A stretch of 64,000 nt of DNA from Streptomyces luteolifulvus (GCF_008806595.1 NZ_VZRB01000002.1:62001-126000); one strand, 5' to 3'. Shown: positions 27,626 to 35,759, numbered from the stretch's first letter. Notes: a model not told the origin generated them from the letters alone. Made by a program: numbers and translations.

Positions 27626-28051
27626 TCAGGCGAGTTCGGCCGTCAGCGTGATCGTGGTGCCGGTCAGGGCCTGGCTGACCGGGCAGTTCTTCTTGGCGTC
27701 CTCGGCCGCCGAGGCGAAGGCGTCGGCGTCCAGGCCGGGCACCTCACCGCGCACGGTGAGGTGGATGCCGGTGATGCCCTCGCCGGGCTGGAAGGTGACG
27801 TCGGCCTTGGTCTCCAGACGGGTGGGCGGGGTGCCGGCGCCGGCGAGGCCGTGCGACAGCGCCATGGAGAAGCAGCTGGAGTGGGCGGCGGCGATCAGCT
27901 CCTCGGGGCTGGTCTTGCCGTTCGCCTGCTCGGCGCGTGACGGCCACGACACCGGCTGACTCCCGATGCCGGAGGAGTCGAAGGTGACGACGCCGCTGCC
28001 CTGGAGCAGGTTGCCTTCCCAGACGGTGTGTGCGGTACGCGTGGTGGCCAC
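27626..28051 (-). CDS. OsmC/Ohr family peroxiredoxin
   Basis: A 141-residue thiol peroxidase that reduces organic hydroperoxides. Both redox cysteines are present: the peroxidatic Cys in AAHSSCFSMALSH and the resolving Cys in KKNCPVSQALTG. The N-terminal RTAHTVWEGNLLQGSGVV is typical of the OsmC rather than the Ohr subgroup. I chose GTG 28051 (ATTRTAHTVW) because AAAGGA lies 6 nt upstream; ATG 28057 is only one base from that site. Being next to dnaK suggests a general stress context. Confidence 0.9.
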   Translation of the reverse strand: MATTRTAHTVWEGNLLQGSGVVTFDSSGIGSQPVSWPSRAEQANGKTSPEELIAAAHSSCFSMALSHGLAGAGTPPTRLETKADVTFQPGEGITGIHLTVRGEVPGLDADAFASAAEDAKKNCPVSQALTGTTITLTAELA

Positions 28052-28158
28052 GGTCATTCCTTTCGCAAGTGGTCCCGGTGACGGGTTGCCCGTCCATCCG
28101 ACCACACTCCGGCCCGGCTCACCCGGAAGACCGGTCCACGGGCGGCGATCGGCGATCG

Positions 28159-30225
28159 TCAGGCGGCCCGCCGGTCCTGCTCGGACGTGAGCGGGACCTG
28201 CGGCCCGTTCGACTCGCTGAGCCAGCGGTGCAGGACGCGGTGGACGTGTTCGGCGCCGGCCAGTTCCCCGCCGTCGTCGACCGGCGCGGAGAGGGCAACC
28301 GGTGAGAGCAGGAACGCCTTGGTCTGGGCGCCGCCGAGTCCGCCGTGCGAGCCGATCTGCTCCTCGAAGGCGAGGACCTCGCCGTCGGCCGGGTCGTGGA
28401 AGGAGTTGACCATGATGTCGGCCGTGTGCGGGAAGGAGTGGGTGCGGCGCACGACGTCGGCGGCGCCGGGCCCGAACTCGGCGAGCGGGCCGGGATTCTC
28501 GTCGAGCTCGTCCAGCGGTATCTCCGCGCCGTGCGCGCCGAGCACCAGCCCGCCGTGCTGCTCGCTGCGTACGAGGAGGAAGCCGATGCCGGGATGGTTG
28601 GCGAGGGTCGTCAGCAGCGCGGGGTGGCGGGCGTCGATCTCCTCCTTGCTCATACGGTGCGGCACGTCCGGGAAGGACACGAGGCCGAGGTTGCCGGAGG
28701 CCAGCACGAGCGGCTCGGAGCGGCGCCGCGAGGGGCGGTGCTGCTCGCCGCCCTCCTCGACGGGCCGGCGCAGCGCCGCGCGTACGGCGGCGCGGGCCTC
28801 GGCGCCGCTGTGGGTGCGCTGCGCCCTGCGCGGCACGGGCAGTCCGCTGCCGGCCCGGACGAGGTCGCCGAGGGTGAGGCCGTAGCGGGCGCGGAAGGTC
28901 TCGCCGGGGCTCTGGCCGTGGTCGGACAGGACGACGATCCGGTAGGGGCGGGGGGCGTGTTCGGCGACGTTGGCGATCAGCGCGAGCGCGCGGTCGAGGC
29001 GTTCGAGGACCTTCTCGGCGTCGCGGCTGTGCGGTCCGGAGTGGTGGGCCACCTCGTCGTACGCCACGAGGTCGGCGTAGACGGCGGTGCGGCCGGCGAG
29101 CATGTCGCCCATGACCGCGGCGACGACGACATCCCGTTCGACGACGGTGGCGAAGGCGCGGACGAAGGGGTAGAGGCCGCCGCGGGCCACGCGCGGACGG
29201 GTCTTGCGCAGGCGGGCGCGGAGGGACTGGCCCATCTCGCGGCAGACCTCGGCGACGAACGACATGGCGGTGCGCACGGCGTTGGCGGGGTCGGAGAAGT
29301 AGGCGAAGTAGCCCGCGCGGGACCGGTTCTCGCGGCTGCGCCGCTTGGTGGCGATGGACAGGACGAGGGCCTGCTCACCGGCGCCGCCGCTGAAGAGGTT
29401 GCCGCGGCTGGCGCCGTCGGCGGTGAGCAGGCCGCCGTGGCCGGCGTGGTCCCTGGCGCGGCGCTGGAGTTCGGCGGCGCTCGTCGGGCGGTTGCAGACC
29501 ATCACCTCGCGGCTGTCCTTCTCGTACCAGCGGAAGGCGGGGATGTCGTGGTTGCTGCCGTGCAGGATGCCGAGCTGGCTGGCGCCGGTCTGGCTGGACC
29601 AGTCGGTGCGCCAGGGGGTGAGCCGGTGGGAGGGCCGGTCGCCGAGCCATCCGGCCACGGTCGGCATCACGCCCTTGGCGGCCGCCGCGAGGAGGATGTC
29701 GTGGCCGACGCCGTCGAGTTGCAGGAAGACCGTGCCAGGAGTGGCAGGGGAGGGCGGCCCGGACCGGCGGCGGCGGTCGGCGAGGCGGTAGAGCCTGCGG
29801 CGGTAGGCGTCGTCGTCGCGTACGGCGAGGGCCGCGCCGGTGGCGGAGGCGACGGCGGACATCACGGCGGCCACGACGACGGCGGTCTCGGGGGCCGCCT
29901 CGCCGCGCCCGGAGGGGTTGATGCGCAGGGCTATCAGCAGCAGGGACCCGTTGAGCACGAAGACGAGCAGCCCGAGCACCAGGGCGGGCACGAGCAGCAG
30001 CATCCGGACCAGGAGCGGCCAGACCAGGGCCGACAGCAGGCCGAACGCTCCGGCGCCGAACGCGGCCGTGACGGCGATGCGGGTCGCGCTGTCGCCGTCC
30101 GCCGACTGGAGCTGGAAGTCCGGCAGGATCCCGGCGAGCACGAGCATGGTGACGGTGGACACGGCCCACACCGTGATGCTGCGCCCGATCTGGCTGGCGA
30201 TCCGCCGCCAACGCCCTCCACCCAC
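28159..30225 (-). CDS. Membrane protein: holin-like N-terminus fused to type I phosphodiesterase/alkaline phosphatase domain
   Basis: A 688-residue protein. Residues 1-140 contain four hydrophobic helices (VWAVSTVTMLVLAGILP, AAFGAGAFGLLSALVWPLLV, LVPALVLGLLVFVLNGSLLL, ETAVVVAAVMSAVASATGAA) resembling the phage-holin superfamily IV/mycobacterial membrane family. From about 165 onward is an alkaline-phosphatase-like hydrolase with TVFLQLDGVGHDIL (metal Asp), ADLVAYDEVAHHSGPHSRD, IVVLSDHGQSPGETF (SDHG metal motif) and late RTHSFPHTADIMVNSF. The metal set looks complete, so it should hydrolyse a phosphodiester or phosphoglycerol-type bond on the membrane. The substrate is unknown. Confidence 0.85.
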   Translation of the reverse strand: MGGGRWRRIASQIGRSITVWAVSTVTMLVLAGILPDFQLQSADGDSATRIAVTAAFGAGAFGLLSALVWPLLVRMLLLVPALVLGLLVFVLNGSLLLIALRINPSGRGEAAPETAVVVAAVMSAVASATGAALAVRDDDAYRRRLYRLADRRRRSGPPSPATPGTVFLQLDGVGHDILLAAAAKGVMPTVAGWLGDRPSHRLTPWRTDWSSQTGASQLGILHGSNHDIPAFRWYEKDSREVMVCNRPTSAAELQRRARDHAGHGGLLTADGASRGNLFSGGAGEQALVLSIATKRRSRENRSRAGYFAYFSDPANAVRTAMSFVAEVCREMGQSLRARLRKTRPRVARGGLYPFVRAFATVVERDVVVAAVMGDMLAGRTAVYADLVAYDEVAHHSGPHSRDAEKVLERLDRALALIANVAEHAPRPYRIVVLSDHGQSPGETFRARYGLTLGDLVRAGSGLPVPRRAQRTHSGAEARAAVRAALRRPVEEGGEQHRPSRRRSEPLVLASGNLGLVSFPDVPHRMSKEEIDARHPALLTTLANHPGIGFLLVRSEQHGGLVLGAHGAEIPLDELDENPGPLAEFGPGAADVVRRTHSFPHTADIMVNSFHDPADGEVLAFEEQIGSHGGLGGAQTKAFLLSPVALSAPVDDGGELAGAEHVHRVLHRWLSESNGPQVPLTSEQDRRAA

Positions 30226-30370
30226 GCCCAGCCCACCTCATGTCCGGGCCCGTCGTCGGTGCGGGCCTGCACTCACCCTGTCACAACGGACAAAGGGCCC
30301 CGCGCGTCCCCGGACAGACCTGACGCCGTGCCCGCCCTTCGGGCGGACGACGGGAGTTCGACGACAGGAC

Positions 30371-30808
30371 CTAGCGGCCGTCGTACCCCGCCGTGGGCAT
30401 CGACAGTCTGCGGTGGACGTGGGCCTTCATCTGGGCGTCGTACGACGGCTCGGCGTGCCCCACCGTCTCCACGCGCACTCCGCGCCGGGCGCACTCGGCG
30501 GTGAACTCCTCGACCGACGACAGCGCGCTCTCGAGCACCCGGCGGCTCGGCGCGACGAACAGGTCGTGCCCGGGCCGGACGCCGTCCCACAGCACGCTGT
30601 GGTCGGGGCGCAGGGAGCGTACGAGCAGCTCGCGGGTGACGATGTAGCCCCGCTCGGCGGCCCAGCGCGCGCACATCGCGTGCTGGCTGCGGGAGTCCAC
30701 CAGGAAGGGATCGGCGTCCAGTTCCTCCAGCGGCGTCAGACTCGCGATCGCGGTGACCCGCACCTGCGTCGCGGCCGGCCTGCCGGAGGCACCCCGCAGT
30801 TGTCCCAT
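30371..30808 (-). CDS. Hypothetical protein resembling a degenerate resolvase N-terminal domain
   Basis: A 145-residue protein starting at ATG 30808 with a GAGG/GGGGG site upstream. Its order of elements matches a serine-recombinase catalytic domain: QVRVTAIASLTPLEELD, then SRSQHAMCARWAAERGYIVT, then a D-rich stretch, then DLFVAPSRRVLESALSSVEE and RRGVRVETVGHA. The first strand lacks the S-x-x-x-Q catalytic serine pattern and there is no DNA-binding tail. It is therefore probably a resolvase-fold protein used for something else, or my resemblance is superficial. No function is assigned. Confidence 0.7.
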   Translation of the reverse strand: MGQLRGASGRPAATQVRVTAIASLTPLEELDADPFLVDSRSQHAMCARWAAERGYIVTRELLVRSLRPDHSVLWDGVRPGHDLFVAPSRRVLESALSSVEEFTAECARRGVRVETVGHAEPSYDAQMKAHVHRRLSMPTAGYDGR

Positions 30809-30891
30809 GGAGTCCCCCTCACCTCCGGGTTGCGCCGCAGACCCTACTCCTGCCCGTAGGCTTCGGGGAGTCGCGCGAAGGAGGCAAACAG

Positions 30892-31665
30892 GTGCCGGTG
30901 GAGATCACCTGGTGGGGGCACGCGACCTGCACGGTCGAGGACTCGGACGTCCGTGTGCTCACCGATCCCCTGTTCGTGCGCCGTCTCGCCCATCTGCGCC
31001 GTCGCCGGGGCGCGCTGCCGCCGCCGAGGGCCCGGCACGCCGCCGTGGCGCTCGTGTCCCATCTGCACGCCGACCATCTGCACGTACCCTCCCTCGCGCG
31101 GCTCGCCCCGGGCACGCGCCTGATCGTGCCCCGGGGCGCGCTCCGGGCGCTGCCGGCGCTGCGCCGGCTCGCTCATCTGCGGGTGATCGAGGTGGCGCCC
31201 GGCGACGAGACCACGGTCGACGGCCTGGTCGTACGGGCCGTGCCCGCCCGGCACGACGGGCGGCGGCTGCCGCTGGGGCGGCACCGCTCCCCCGCGCTCG
31301 GCTACGTCATAGCGGGCGAGGCCCGCACCTACTTCGCCGGGGACACCGGGCTGTTCGACTCGATGGCGGACGAGGTCGGGCCGGTCGATGTGGCCCTGCT
31401 GCCGGTCGGCGGGTGGGGGCCGTATCTCGGCAAGGAGCATCTGGACGCGCGGCGGGCGGCCGAGGCGCTGGCCCGGCTGGCGCCGCGCAGCGCGGTTCCG
31501 GTGCACTACGGCACGTACTGGCCGATCGGGATGGGCGCCGTGCGCCCCCATGAGTTCCATGCGCCGGGCGAGGAGTTCGTGCGCCTGGCGGCCGAGCGTG
31601 CGCCCGATGTGGCGGTGCACCGGCTGGGGCACGGGGAGAGCGTGCGCCTGGAGGTGGCGCGGTGA
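30892..31665 (+). CDS. Metallo-beta-lactamase-fold hydrolase (UlaG-like)
   Basis: A 257-residue MBL-fold enzyme. The first metal motif is H57-L-H59-A-D61-H62 (LVSHLHADHLH), followed by PARHDGR, YFAGDTGLFDSM (metal Asp) and the last His in AVPVHYGTYWPIG. The opening ITWWGHATCTVEDSDVRVLTDP is characteristic of the UlaG/RomA-like lactonase or phospholipase-type group. Its stop overlaps the DedA start (GTGA), so the two form an operon, suggesting a membrane-lipid-related function by inference. Confidence 0.88.
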   Translation: MPVEITWWGHATCTVEDSDVRVLTDPLFVRRLAHLRRRRGALPPPRARHAAVALVSHLHADHLHVPSLARLAPGTRLIVPRGALRALPALRRLAHLRVIEVAPGDETTVDGLVVRAVPARHDGRRLPLGRHRSPALGYVIAGEARTYFAGDTGLFDSMADEVGPVDVALLPVGGWGPYLGKEHLDARRAAEALARLAPRSAVPVHYGTYWPIGMGAVRPHEFHAPGEEFVRLAAERAPDVAVHRLGHGESVRLEVAR

Positions 31666-32288
31666 GTGTGCTGGCCGCCGCGGCGACGACGGTGCCGCCG
31701 GAGTCCACCCAGCGGGCGATCGGCTATCCGTCGCTGTTCCTGCTGGTGCTGATCGGGGCGCTGGTGCCGGTGGTTCCGACGGGGGCGCTGGTGAGTTCGG
31801 CGGCCGTGGTGGCGTTCCATCAGACGGCGCCGTTCGCTCTGGCCATGGTGTTCGTGACCGCTTCGGTGGCCGCGTTCCTCGGCGATGTGACGCTGTACTG
31901 GCTGGGGCGGCGCGGGGTGGGGGCGAAGAACGGGTCGCGCTGGCTGGAGGCGATCCGGGCGCGGGCCCCGGAGGACCGGCTGACGCAGGCGCAGGACAAA
32001 CTCGCCGGCCACGGGGTGACGGTCCTGGTGCTGTCGCGGATGGTGCCGGCGGGGCGCATCCCGGTGATGCTGGCCTGCCTGATGGCGCGGTGGCCGCTGC
32101 GCCGCTTCGCCCGCGGGGATCTGCCGGCCTGTCTGGCCTGGGCCCTGACCTACCAGCTGATCGGGATTCTGGGCGGCTCGCTGTTCGAGGAACCGTGGGA
32201 GGGCGTGGTCGCGGCGGTCGCGCTGACCCTGCTGATCAGCGCGGCACCGAGCGTGTGGCGGCGGCTGCGCGGAACGGCCAGGGCGTAG
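31662..32288 (+). CDS. DedA/VTT-domain membrane protein
   Basis: A 208-residue integral membrane protein of the DedA family. DedA proteins are involved in lipid (undecaprenyl phosphate or phospholipid) translocation and membrane homeostasis. It shows the family order: LVPVVPTGALVSSAAVVAFH, then FLGDVTLYWLGRRGV, then the conserved R-x3-G-R region VLVLSRMVPAGRIPVMLACL, then hydrophobic C-terminal helices. It is translationally coupled to the MBL hydrolase. The last codons lie inside a 22-bp exact tandem duplication. Confidence 0.88.
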   Translation: MSVLAAAATTVPPESTQRAIGYPSLFLLVLIGALVPVVPTGALVSSAAVVAFHQTAPFALAMVFVTASVAAFLGDVTLYWLGRRGVGAKNGSRWLEAIRARAPEDRLTQAQDKLAGHGVTVLVLSRMVPAGRIPVMLACLMARWPLRRFARGDLPACLAWALTYQLIGILGGSLFEEPWEGVVAAVALTLLISAAPSVWRRLRGTARA

Positions 32289-32312
32289 GAGCGGAACGGC
32301 CAGGGCGTAGGA
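32269..32312. repeat. Exact 22-bp tandem duplication across a stop codon
   Basis: The 22 bases at 32269-32290, beginning GCGGAACGGCCAGG, are repeated without change at 32291-32312. Copy 1 contains the final codons and TAG stop of the DedA gene. Copy 2 repeats them downstream, so the protein is unaffected. It looks like a recent replication-slippage event. Confidence 0.9.
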
Positions 32313-32350
32313 CACGTCGGTCAGGCGTTCCCTTGGGGCTTTGGGGCTCC

Positions 32351-33433
32351 CTAGGTGAGGATCCGGGAGCCGCCCACCGGCAGATCCCACAGGTCCTCGC
32401 GGTCCAGGCCAGCCTTCTCCCAGGCGGCACGGACCCGGGTGAGCGGCTCCAGCACCGGCTCCGCCGACAGGACGAACGTCGCCCAGTGCATGGGGGCCAT
32501 CCGGCGGGCGCCGACGTCCTGCGCGGCGCGGACCGCCTCCTCCGGATCGCAGTGGACGTCGCTGAGCCACCAGCGCGGGTCGTAGGCGCCGATGGGGAGC
32601 AGGGCGAGGTCGATGCCGGGGTAGCGCTGCCCGATGCGGGCGAACCAGTGGCCGTAACCCGTGTCGCCCGCGAAGTACAGGCGCTGTCCGTCCGGCGCGG
32701 TGAGCACCCAGCCGCCCCACAGAGTGCGGCAGGTGTCGGTGAGGCTGCGCTTGGACCAGTGGTGTGCGGGGACGAAGTCGAAGCGGACGCCGCCGAGCTC
32801 GGCCGCCTCCCACCAGTCCAGCTCGGTGACGTGGGTGAACCGGCGGCGATGGAACCAGGGGGCGAGACCGGCCGGCACCAGCACCGGGGTGTCGCGCGGG
32901 AGCCGGCGCAGGGTGGGGGCGTCCAGGTGGTCGTAGTGGTTGTGGCTGATGACGACCGCATCGATGTGCGGCAGCGCGCTCCACTCGACGCCGACGGGGG
33001 TGATGCGCGCCGGGGTGCCGAGGATCCGGCGGGACCATACGGGATCGGTCAGCACGGTCAGTCCGGCTATCTGCACCACCCAACTGGCGTGCCCCGCCCA
33101 GGAGACGGCGAGCGTGCGCGCGTCGACCACCGGCAGCGGGGCCGGTGCGCAGGGCAGGCGCGGGATGTCGGCGAGGCCTTCACGGTCCGGCCGCACGGAG
33201 CCCTCGCGGGCGAAGCGGGCCATGGACCTGAGGCCGGGCAGCGGGGCGGTGAGCCGGTCGTGGAAGGTGCGCGGCCATACGCGCCGCTCCCGGAGGGGAC
33301 GGGGCTCGGCGAGGGGCGGGAACGGGGCGGGGAACGCGGGGGCGAGGGGTGACGTGGGCGCCGGATCGTCGGCTTCCTGGGTGCTGGTGCTGGTGCTCGT
33401 GCTCGTGGTGGTCGACTCGGACTGCTGCGTCAT
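32351..33433 (-). CDS. Metallo-beta-lactamase-fold hydrolase (NAPE-PLD/UlaG-like)
   Basis: A 360-residue MBL-fold enzyme. ATG 33433 has GGGAG 8 nt upstream and overlaps the stop of the aminotransferase-fold gene by ATGA. The N-terminus has a Ser/Thr low-complexity run (STSTSTSTQ). After SWAGHASWVVQIAGLTVLTD come the metal motif H164-N-H166-Y-D168-H169, FVPAHHWSKRSLTD, YFAGDTGYGHWF and PMHWATFVLS. The YDHLD and AHHWSKR patterns are those of NAPE-hydrolysing phospholipase D homologues, so a phospholipid or related ester is a reasonable guess at substrate. Together with 30892-31665, it is the second such hydrolase within 3 kb. Confidence 0.88.
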   Translation of the reverse strand: MTQQSESTTTSTSTSTSTQEADDPAPTSPLAPAFPAPFPPLAEPRPLRERRVWPRTFHDRLTAPLPGLRSMARFAREGSVRPDREGLADIPRLPCAPAPLPVVDARTLAVSWAGHASWVVQIAGLTVLTDPVWSRRILGTPARITPVGVEWSALPHIDAVVISHNHYDHLDAPTLRRLPRDTPVLVPAGLAPWFHRRRFTHVTELDWWEAAELGGVRFDFVPAHHWSKRSLTDTCRTLWGGWVLTAPDGQRLYFAGDTGYGHWFARIGQRYPGIDLALLPIGAYDPRWWLSDVHCDPEEAVRAAQDVGARRMAPMHWATFVLSAEPVLEPLTRVRAAWEKAGLDREDLWDLPVGGSRILT

Positions 33434-34677
33434 CGAGGATGCTCCCATCGCTGAGCGTCGTCGCTGAGATCGTCGAAGACCGATTCCAGAAGGTTCAACG
33501 CGCGTTGCACATGTGGCAGTTCCAACGGTGAGGGGGACCTGAGGCATTCCGCGCGTTCCTCGTCCGTGCCGCCCAGCAGCGGGCCGGTGGACAGACGGAC
33601 GCGCAGGGCGCCGAGGTCGTCGCCGAAGCGGTGGCCGCCGGGCGCCGGCATGCCGAGCCGGCCGGCCAGGAAGTCCTCCAGTTCCTGGGCGTCGCCCACG
33701 CCGTGCCCGGCGAGCGCGCCCCGCAGCGGACCCAGGTCCACGTACAGATGACGGCCGGCCTGCGGAGGCCGGGCCAGGGCACCCGCCGAGACGACGGTGC
33801 GGTACGCGGCGGCGGCCACGCGCGCGTGCAGGCGTACCGCGGCGGCCACGCGCGCGGTGACCGGCTCGGGCTCCGCGAGGGCGTACGAGGCCGCCGCGGC
33901 GACCGGTCCGGCGACGCGGGCGCCGAGCGCGGTCAGCACGTCGAGCACACGCGCGTGGAGGCCGTCGCCGGCCTCGCCCGCGGGGAACCGGGCGGCCGCG
34001 GCGGGCCAGCCCGGCGGCAGCAGCGCACCGGCCAGGTCGGTGACCACGGTGACCCGGTCGGGCAGCATCTCGGCGGGGCTGAGCAGCACGGTGTCGTGCG
34101 GTGCGTGCAGGGTGTCGCGCCAGGTCTCGTCGCTGACCAGGTGCAGCCCTTCGCCGGCGGCGGCCTCCACGGTCTCGTGCAGCAGCTCCGGCGGCGCCAC
34201 GGTGGCGGTGGGGTCGTCGGCGACGGACAGCACGAGCAGCCGCGGCGCTCCGCCCTCGGCGCGCACGCGGCGCACGGTCTCCAGGAGGGCGTACGGATCC
34301 GGCACGCCACCGGACTCGACCGGCGTCGCCACATGGAAGACGGGCCGTCCCAGCAGGCGCGCATACGGCGCCCACCAGGCCGCACAGGGGCGGGGAACCA
34401 GCACGTCTCCGCCGAGCGCGGCGGTCAGGGCGACCAGCAGGGCGGGCGCGCCCGGGGCCGCGGCCACGCGCTCGGGCTCGGCGGGCAGGCCGCGCCGCTC
34501 CCAGTACCCGCACGCGGCGGCCAGCAGGGCGGGCCCTCCGCCGGCCGGTTCGCTCTCGGCACGGGACGCGGCGGCCGCGAGCACGGCGGCCGCCGCGGGG
34601 AGCACGGGCAGCCCGTCCTCGGGGACCGGAGGGCCGTAGCGTACGGGCCCGTGGCCCTGGGGGGCGGTCCGCGGCAT
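33430..34677 (-). CDS. Lysine-free aminotransferase-fold (type I) protein
   Basis: A 415-residue protein starting at ATG 34677, with GGAGG 5 nt upstream. Its order matches class I/II aminotransferases: an N-terminal ligand segment (GHGPVRYGPP), VAAAPGAPALLVALTAALGG, DVLVPRPCAAWWAPYARLLG, and the PLP-ring region VSDETWRDTLHAPHD. The segment that normally holds the Schiff-base lysine (SFSK-x-L-x-x-PGW) reads TDLAGALLPPGW at 213-224, with Gly217 where Lys should be. The whole protein contains no lysine at all, so it cannot form the internal aldimine. It is coupled to the MBL gene by ATGA. A regulatory or binding role is likely. Confidence 0.85.
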   Translation of the reverse strand: MPRTAPQGHGPVRYGPPVPEDGLPVLPAAAAVLAAAASRAESEPAGGGPALLAAACGYWERRGLPAEPERVAAAPGAPALLVALTAALGGDVLVPRPCAAWWAPYARLLGRPVFHVATPVESGGVPDPYALLETVRRVRAEGGAPRLLVLSVADDPTATVAPPELLHETVEAAAGEGLHLVSDETWRDTLHAPHDTVLLSPAEMLPDRVTVVTDLAGALLPPGWPAAAARFPAGEAGDGLHARVLDVLTALGARVAGPVAAAASYALAEPEPVTARVAAAVRLHARVAAAAYRTVVSAGALARPPQAGRHLYVDLGPLRGALAGHGVGDAQELEDFLAGRLGMPAPGGHRFGDDLGALRVRLSTGPLLGGTDEERAECLRSPSPLELPHVQRALNLLESVFDDLSDDAQRWEHPR

Positions 34678-34786
34678 CCGTACCTCCGAAGGTGGGCGGC
34701 TTCGCCGTAAGTTCCGTGGGCCGTATGGGGTGGGGCGTGCCCGCGGGCTCCGAGTACCCAGGGTGACAGGGCCCAAGGGCGTCGGG

Positions 34787-35470
34787 TCAGCCGTGCGGGG
34801 CGGGGTTCCTGCGGCAGACCCGGTGCACGGCGCCACCGAGTGCGCCCGCGATCAGGACTCCGCCGGCGACGAGGGCGGGGACCGAGCCGGTGAAGGAGCC
34901 GCCGTCACCGGCCTTGACTCCGTGCTGGACGGCCGCGGGGGCGCAGGACTCGCCGGACGAGCCCCCGTACGACGTCGGGCACTCCTTGCCACCGCCGGAG
35001 GGCACGCCCCACGACGGCGTGCCCTGCTCGGTGCCGCCGCACGAGTCGCCGTACGGCGCACCGTAGGACTCGGTGCCGAGGACGCCCTCGCCGAGGTCGT
35101 CCGGAGTGACGACGGAGTCCTCGCCGAGGTCGTCCGGAGTGACACCGGGGTCCTCGCCGAGATTGTCCGGAGTGGGATCGATGAGCTCACCGAGGTCGTC
35201 CGGCGAGGCATCGGTTCCCTCGCCGAGGTCGTCCGGAGCGGGATCGATGAGCTCACCGACGTCGTCCGGCGAGGCATCGGAGCCGTCGCCGAGGTCGTCC
35301 GGCGTGGCCTCGCCTGCCGCGGCCAGCGGTGCGCCCGCGCCGTCGCAGGGGACCGAGACGCTGCTCGGGACGGCTTCCGCGCCCGGGTCCGCGGAGGCGG
35401 CCGAGGCGGCGATGCCCAGGGCGGCACTGGCCAGGGCGGCGACGGACAGGGCACGGACGGTGCGACGCAT
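34787..35470 (-). CDS. Secreted, repeat-containing, membrane-anchored surface protein
   Basis: A 227-residue protein with a signal peptide (MRRTVRALSVAALASAAL, cleavage after ASA about residue 27). Seven consecutive 11-residue repeats follow at 56-132, of the form x-PDDLGE-x4 (for example APDDLGEGTDA and SPDDLGELIDP). Next is a Gly/Ser/Cys-rich region with four cysteines (142, 164, 176 and nearby), and a C-terminal helix (VPALVAGGVLIAGALGGAV) with a basic RVCRRN end. This is a typical exported and anchored surface layout without an LPXTG motif. The acidic repeats could bind calcium; that is inference. The family is not recognised. Confidence 0.8.
   Translation of the reverse strand: MRRTVRALSVAALASAALGIAASAASADPGAEAVPSSVSVPCDGAGAPLAAAGEATPDDLGDGSDASPDDVGELIDPAPDDLGEGTDASPDDLGELIDPTPDNLGEDPGVTPDDLGEDSVVTPDDLGEGVLGTESYGAPYGDSCGGTEQGTPSWGVPSGGGKECPTSYGGSSGESCAPAAVQHGVKAGDGGSFTGSVPALVAGGVLIAGALGGAVHRVCRRNPAPHG
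35075..35305 (-). repeat. Seven in-frame 33-bp repeats
   Basis: These encode the seven PDDLGE-type 11-residue units of the surface protein. Alternate units are closer to each other (ELIDP-ending and GTDA/GSDA-ending), which suggests that the array grew by duplicating a 66-bp pair. Confidence 0.85.
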
Positions 35471-35624
35471 GGGGCGGGCTCCTTCGGCCGACGGCTGCGG
35501 GACACGGCTCTCGTGCCCCCGCTGCCATCACAGCCCGCCCGCCGCCGCGCCGCCCGCGGCCGGGCCCCATTAGCGGGACGACCACGCGGGTGACGTACCA
35601 CCGCAGGGGCCCGCGGCTCCTTGG

Positions 35625-35759
35625 TCAAACAGGCGCAGCCGGTTCGTGACGGTCGGTGTCGTCCGGCGGCAGCAGCCATTCCTCGTACCGGCCCAGGGCC
35701 AGCACCAGACCCAGCAGCACCAGCGGAAGAACCAGGGCCAGCAGCGTCAGCAGCGTCAT
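35625..35759 (-). CDS. 44-residue single-pass membrane protein
   Basis: A small gene with ATG 35759 preceded by GGAGGA 6 nt upstream. The peptide starts MTLLTLLALVLPLVLLGLVL, one strong membrane helix, and ends with an acidic cytoplasmic or external tail containing YEEWLLPPDDTDRHEP. The hydrophobic start, ribosome binding site and stop placement are all convincing despite the size. It is divergent from the DUF2795 operon and shares its upstream region. Function unknown. Confidence 0.65.
   Translation of the reverse strand: MTLLTLLALVLPLVLLGLVLALGRYEEWLLPPDDTDRHEPAAPV

Noticed and set aside
28345..30504. 719-codon plus-strand open frame opposite the holin/phosphodiesterase gene
   Set aside because: Composition is typical antisense shadow (runs of V-G-G-A-G-E). 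The minus strand carries clear metal motifs.
32351..34513. 720-codon minus-strand frame suggesting a fusion with the MBL hydrolase
   Set aside because: The first half is an out-of-frame reading of the aminotransferase-fold gene. ATG 33433 with its ribosome binding site starts the real protein.
35075..35305. CRISPR-like array in the 33-bp repeats
   Set aside because: The repeats are contiguous, in frame and code for PDDLGE units, with no spacers.
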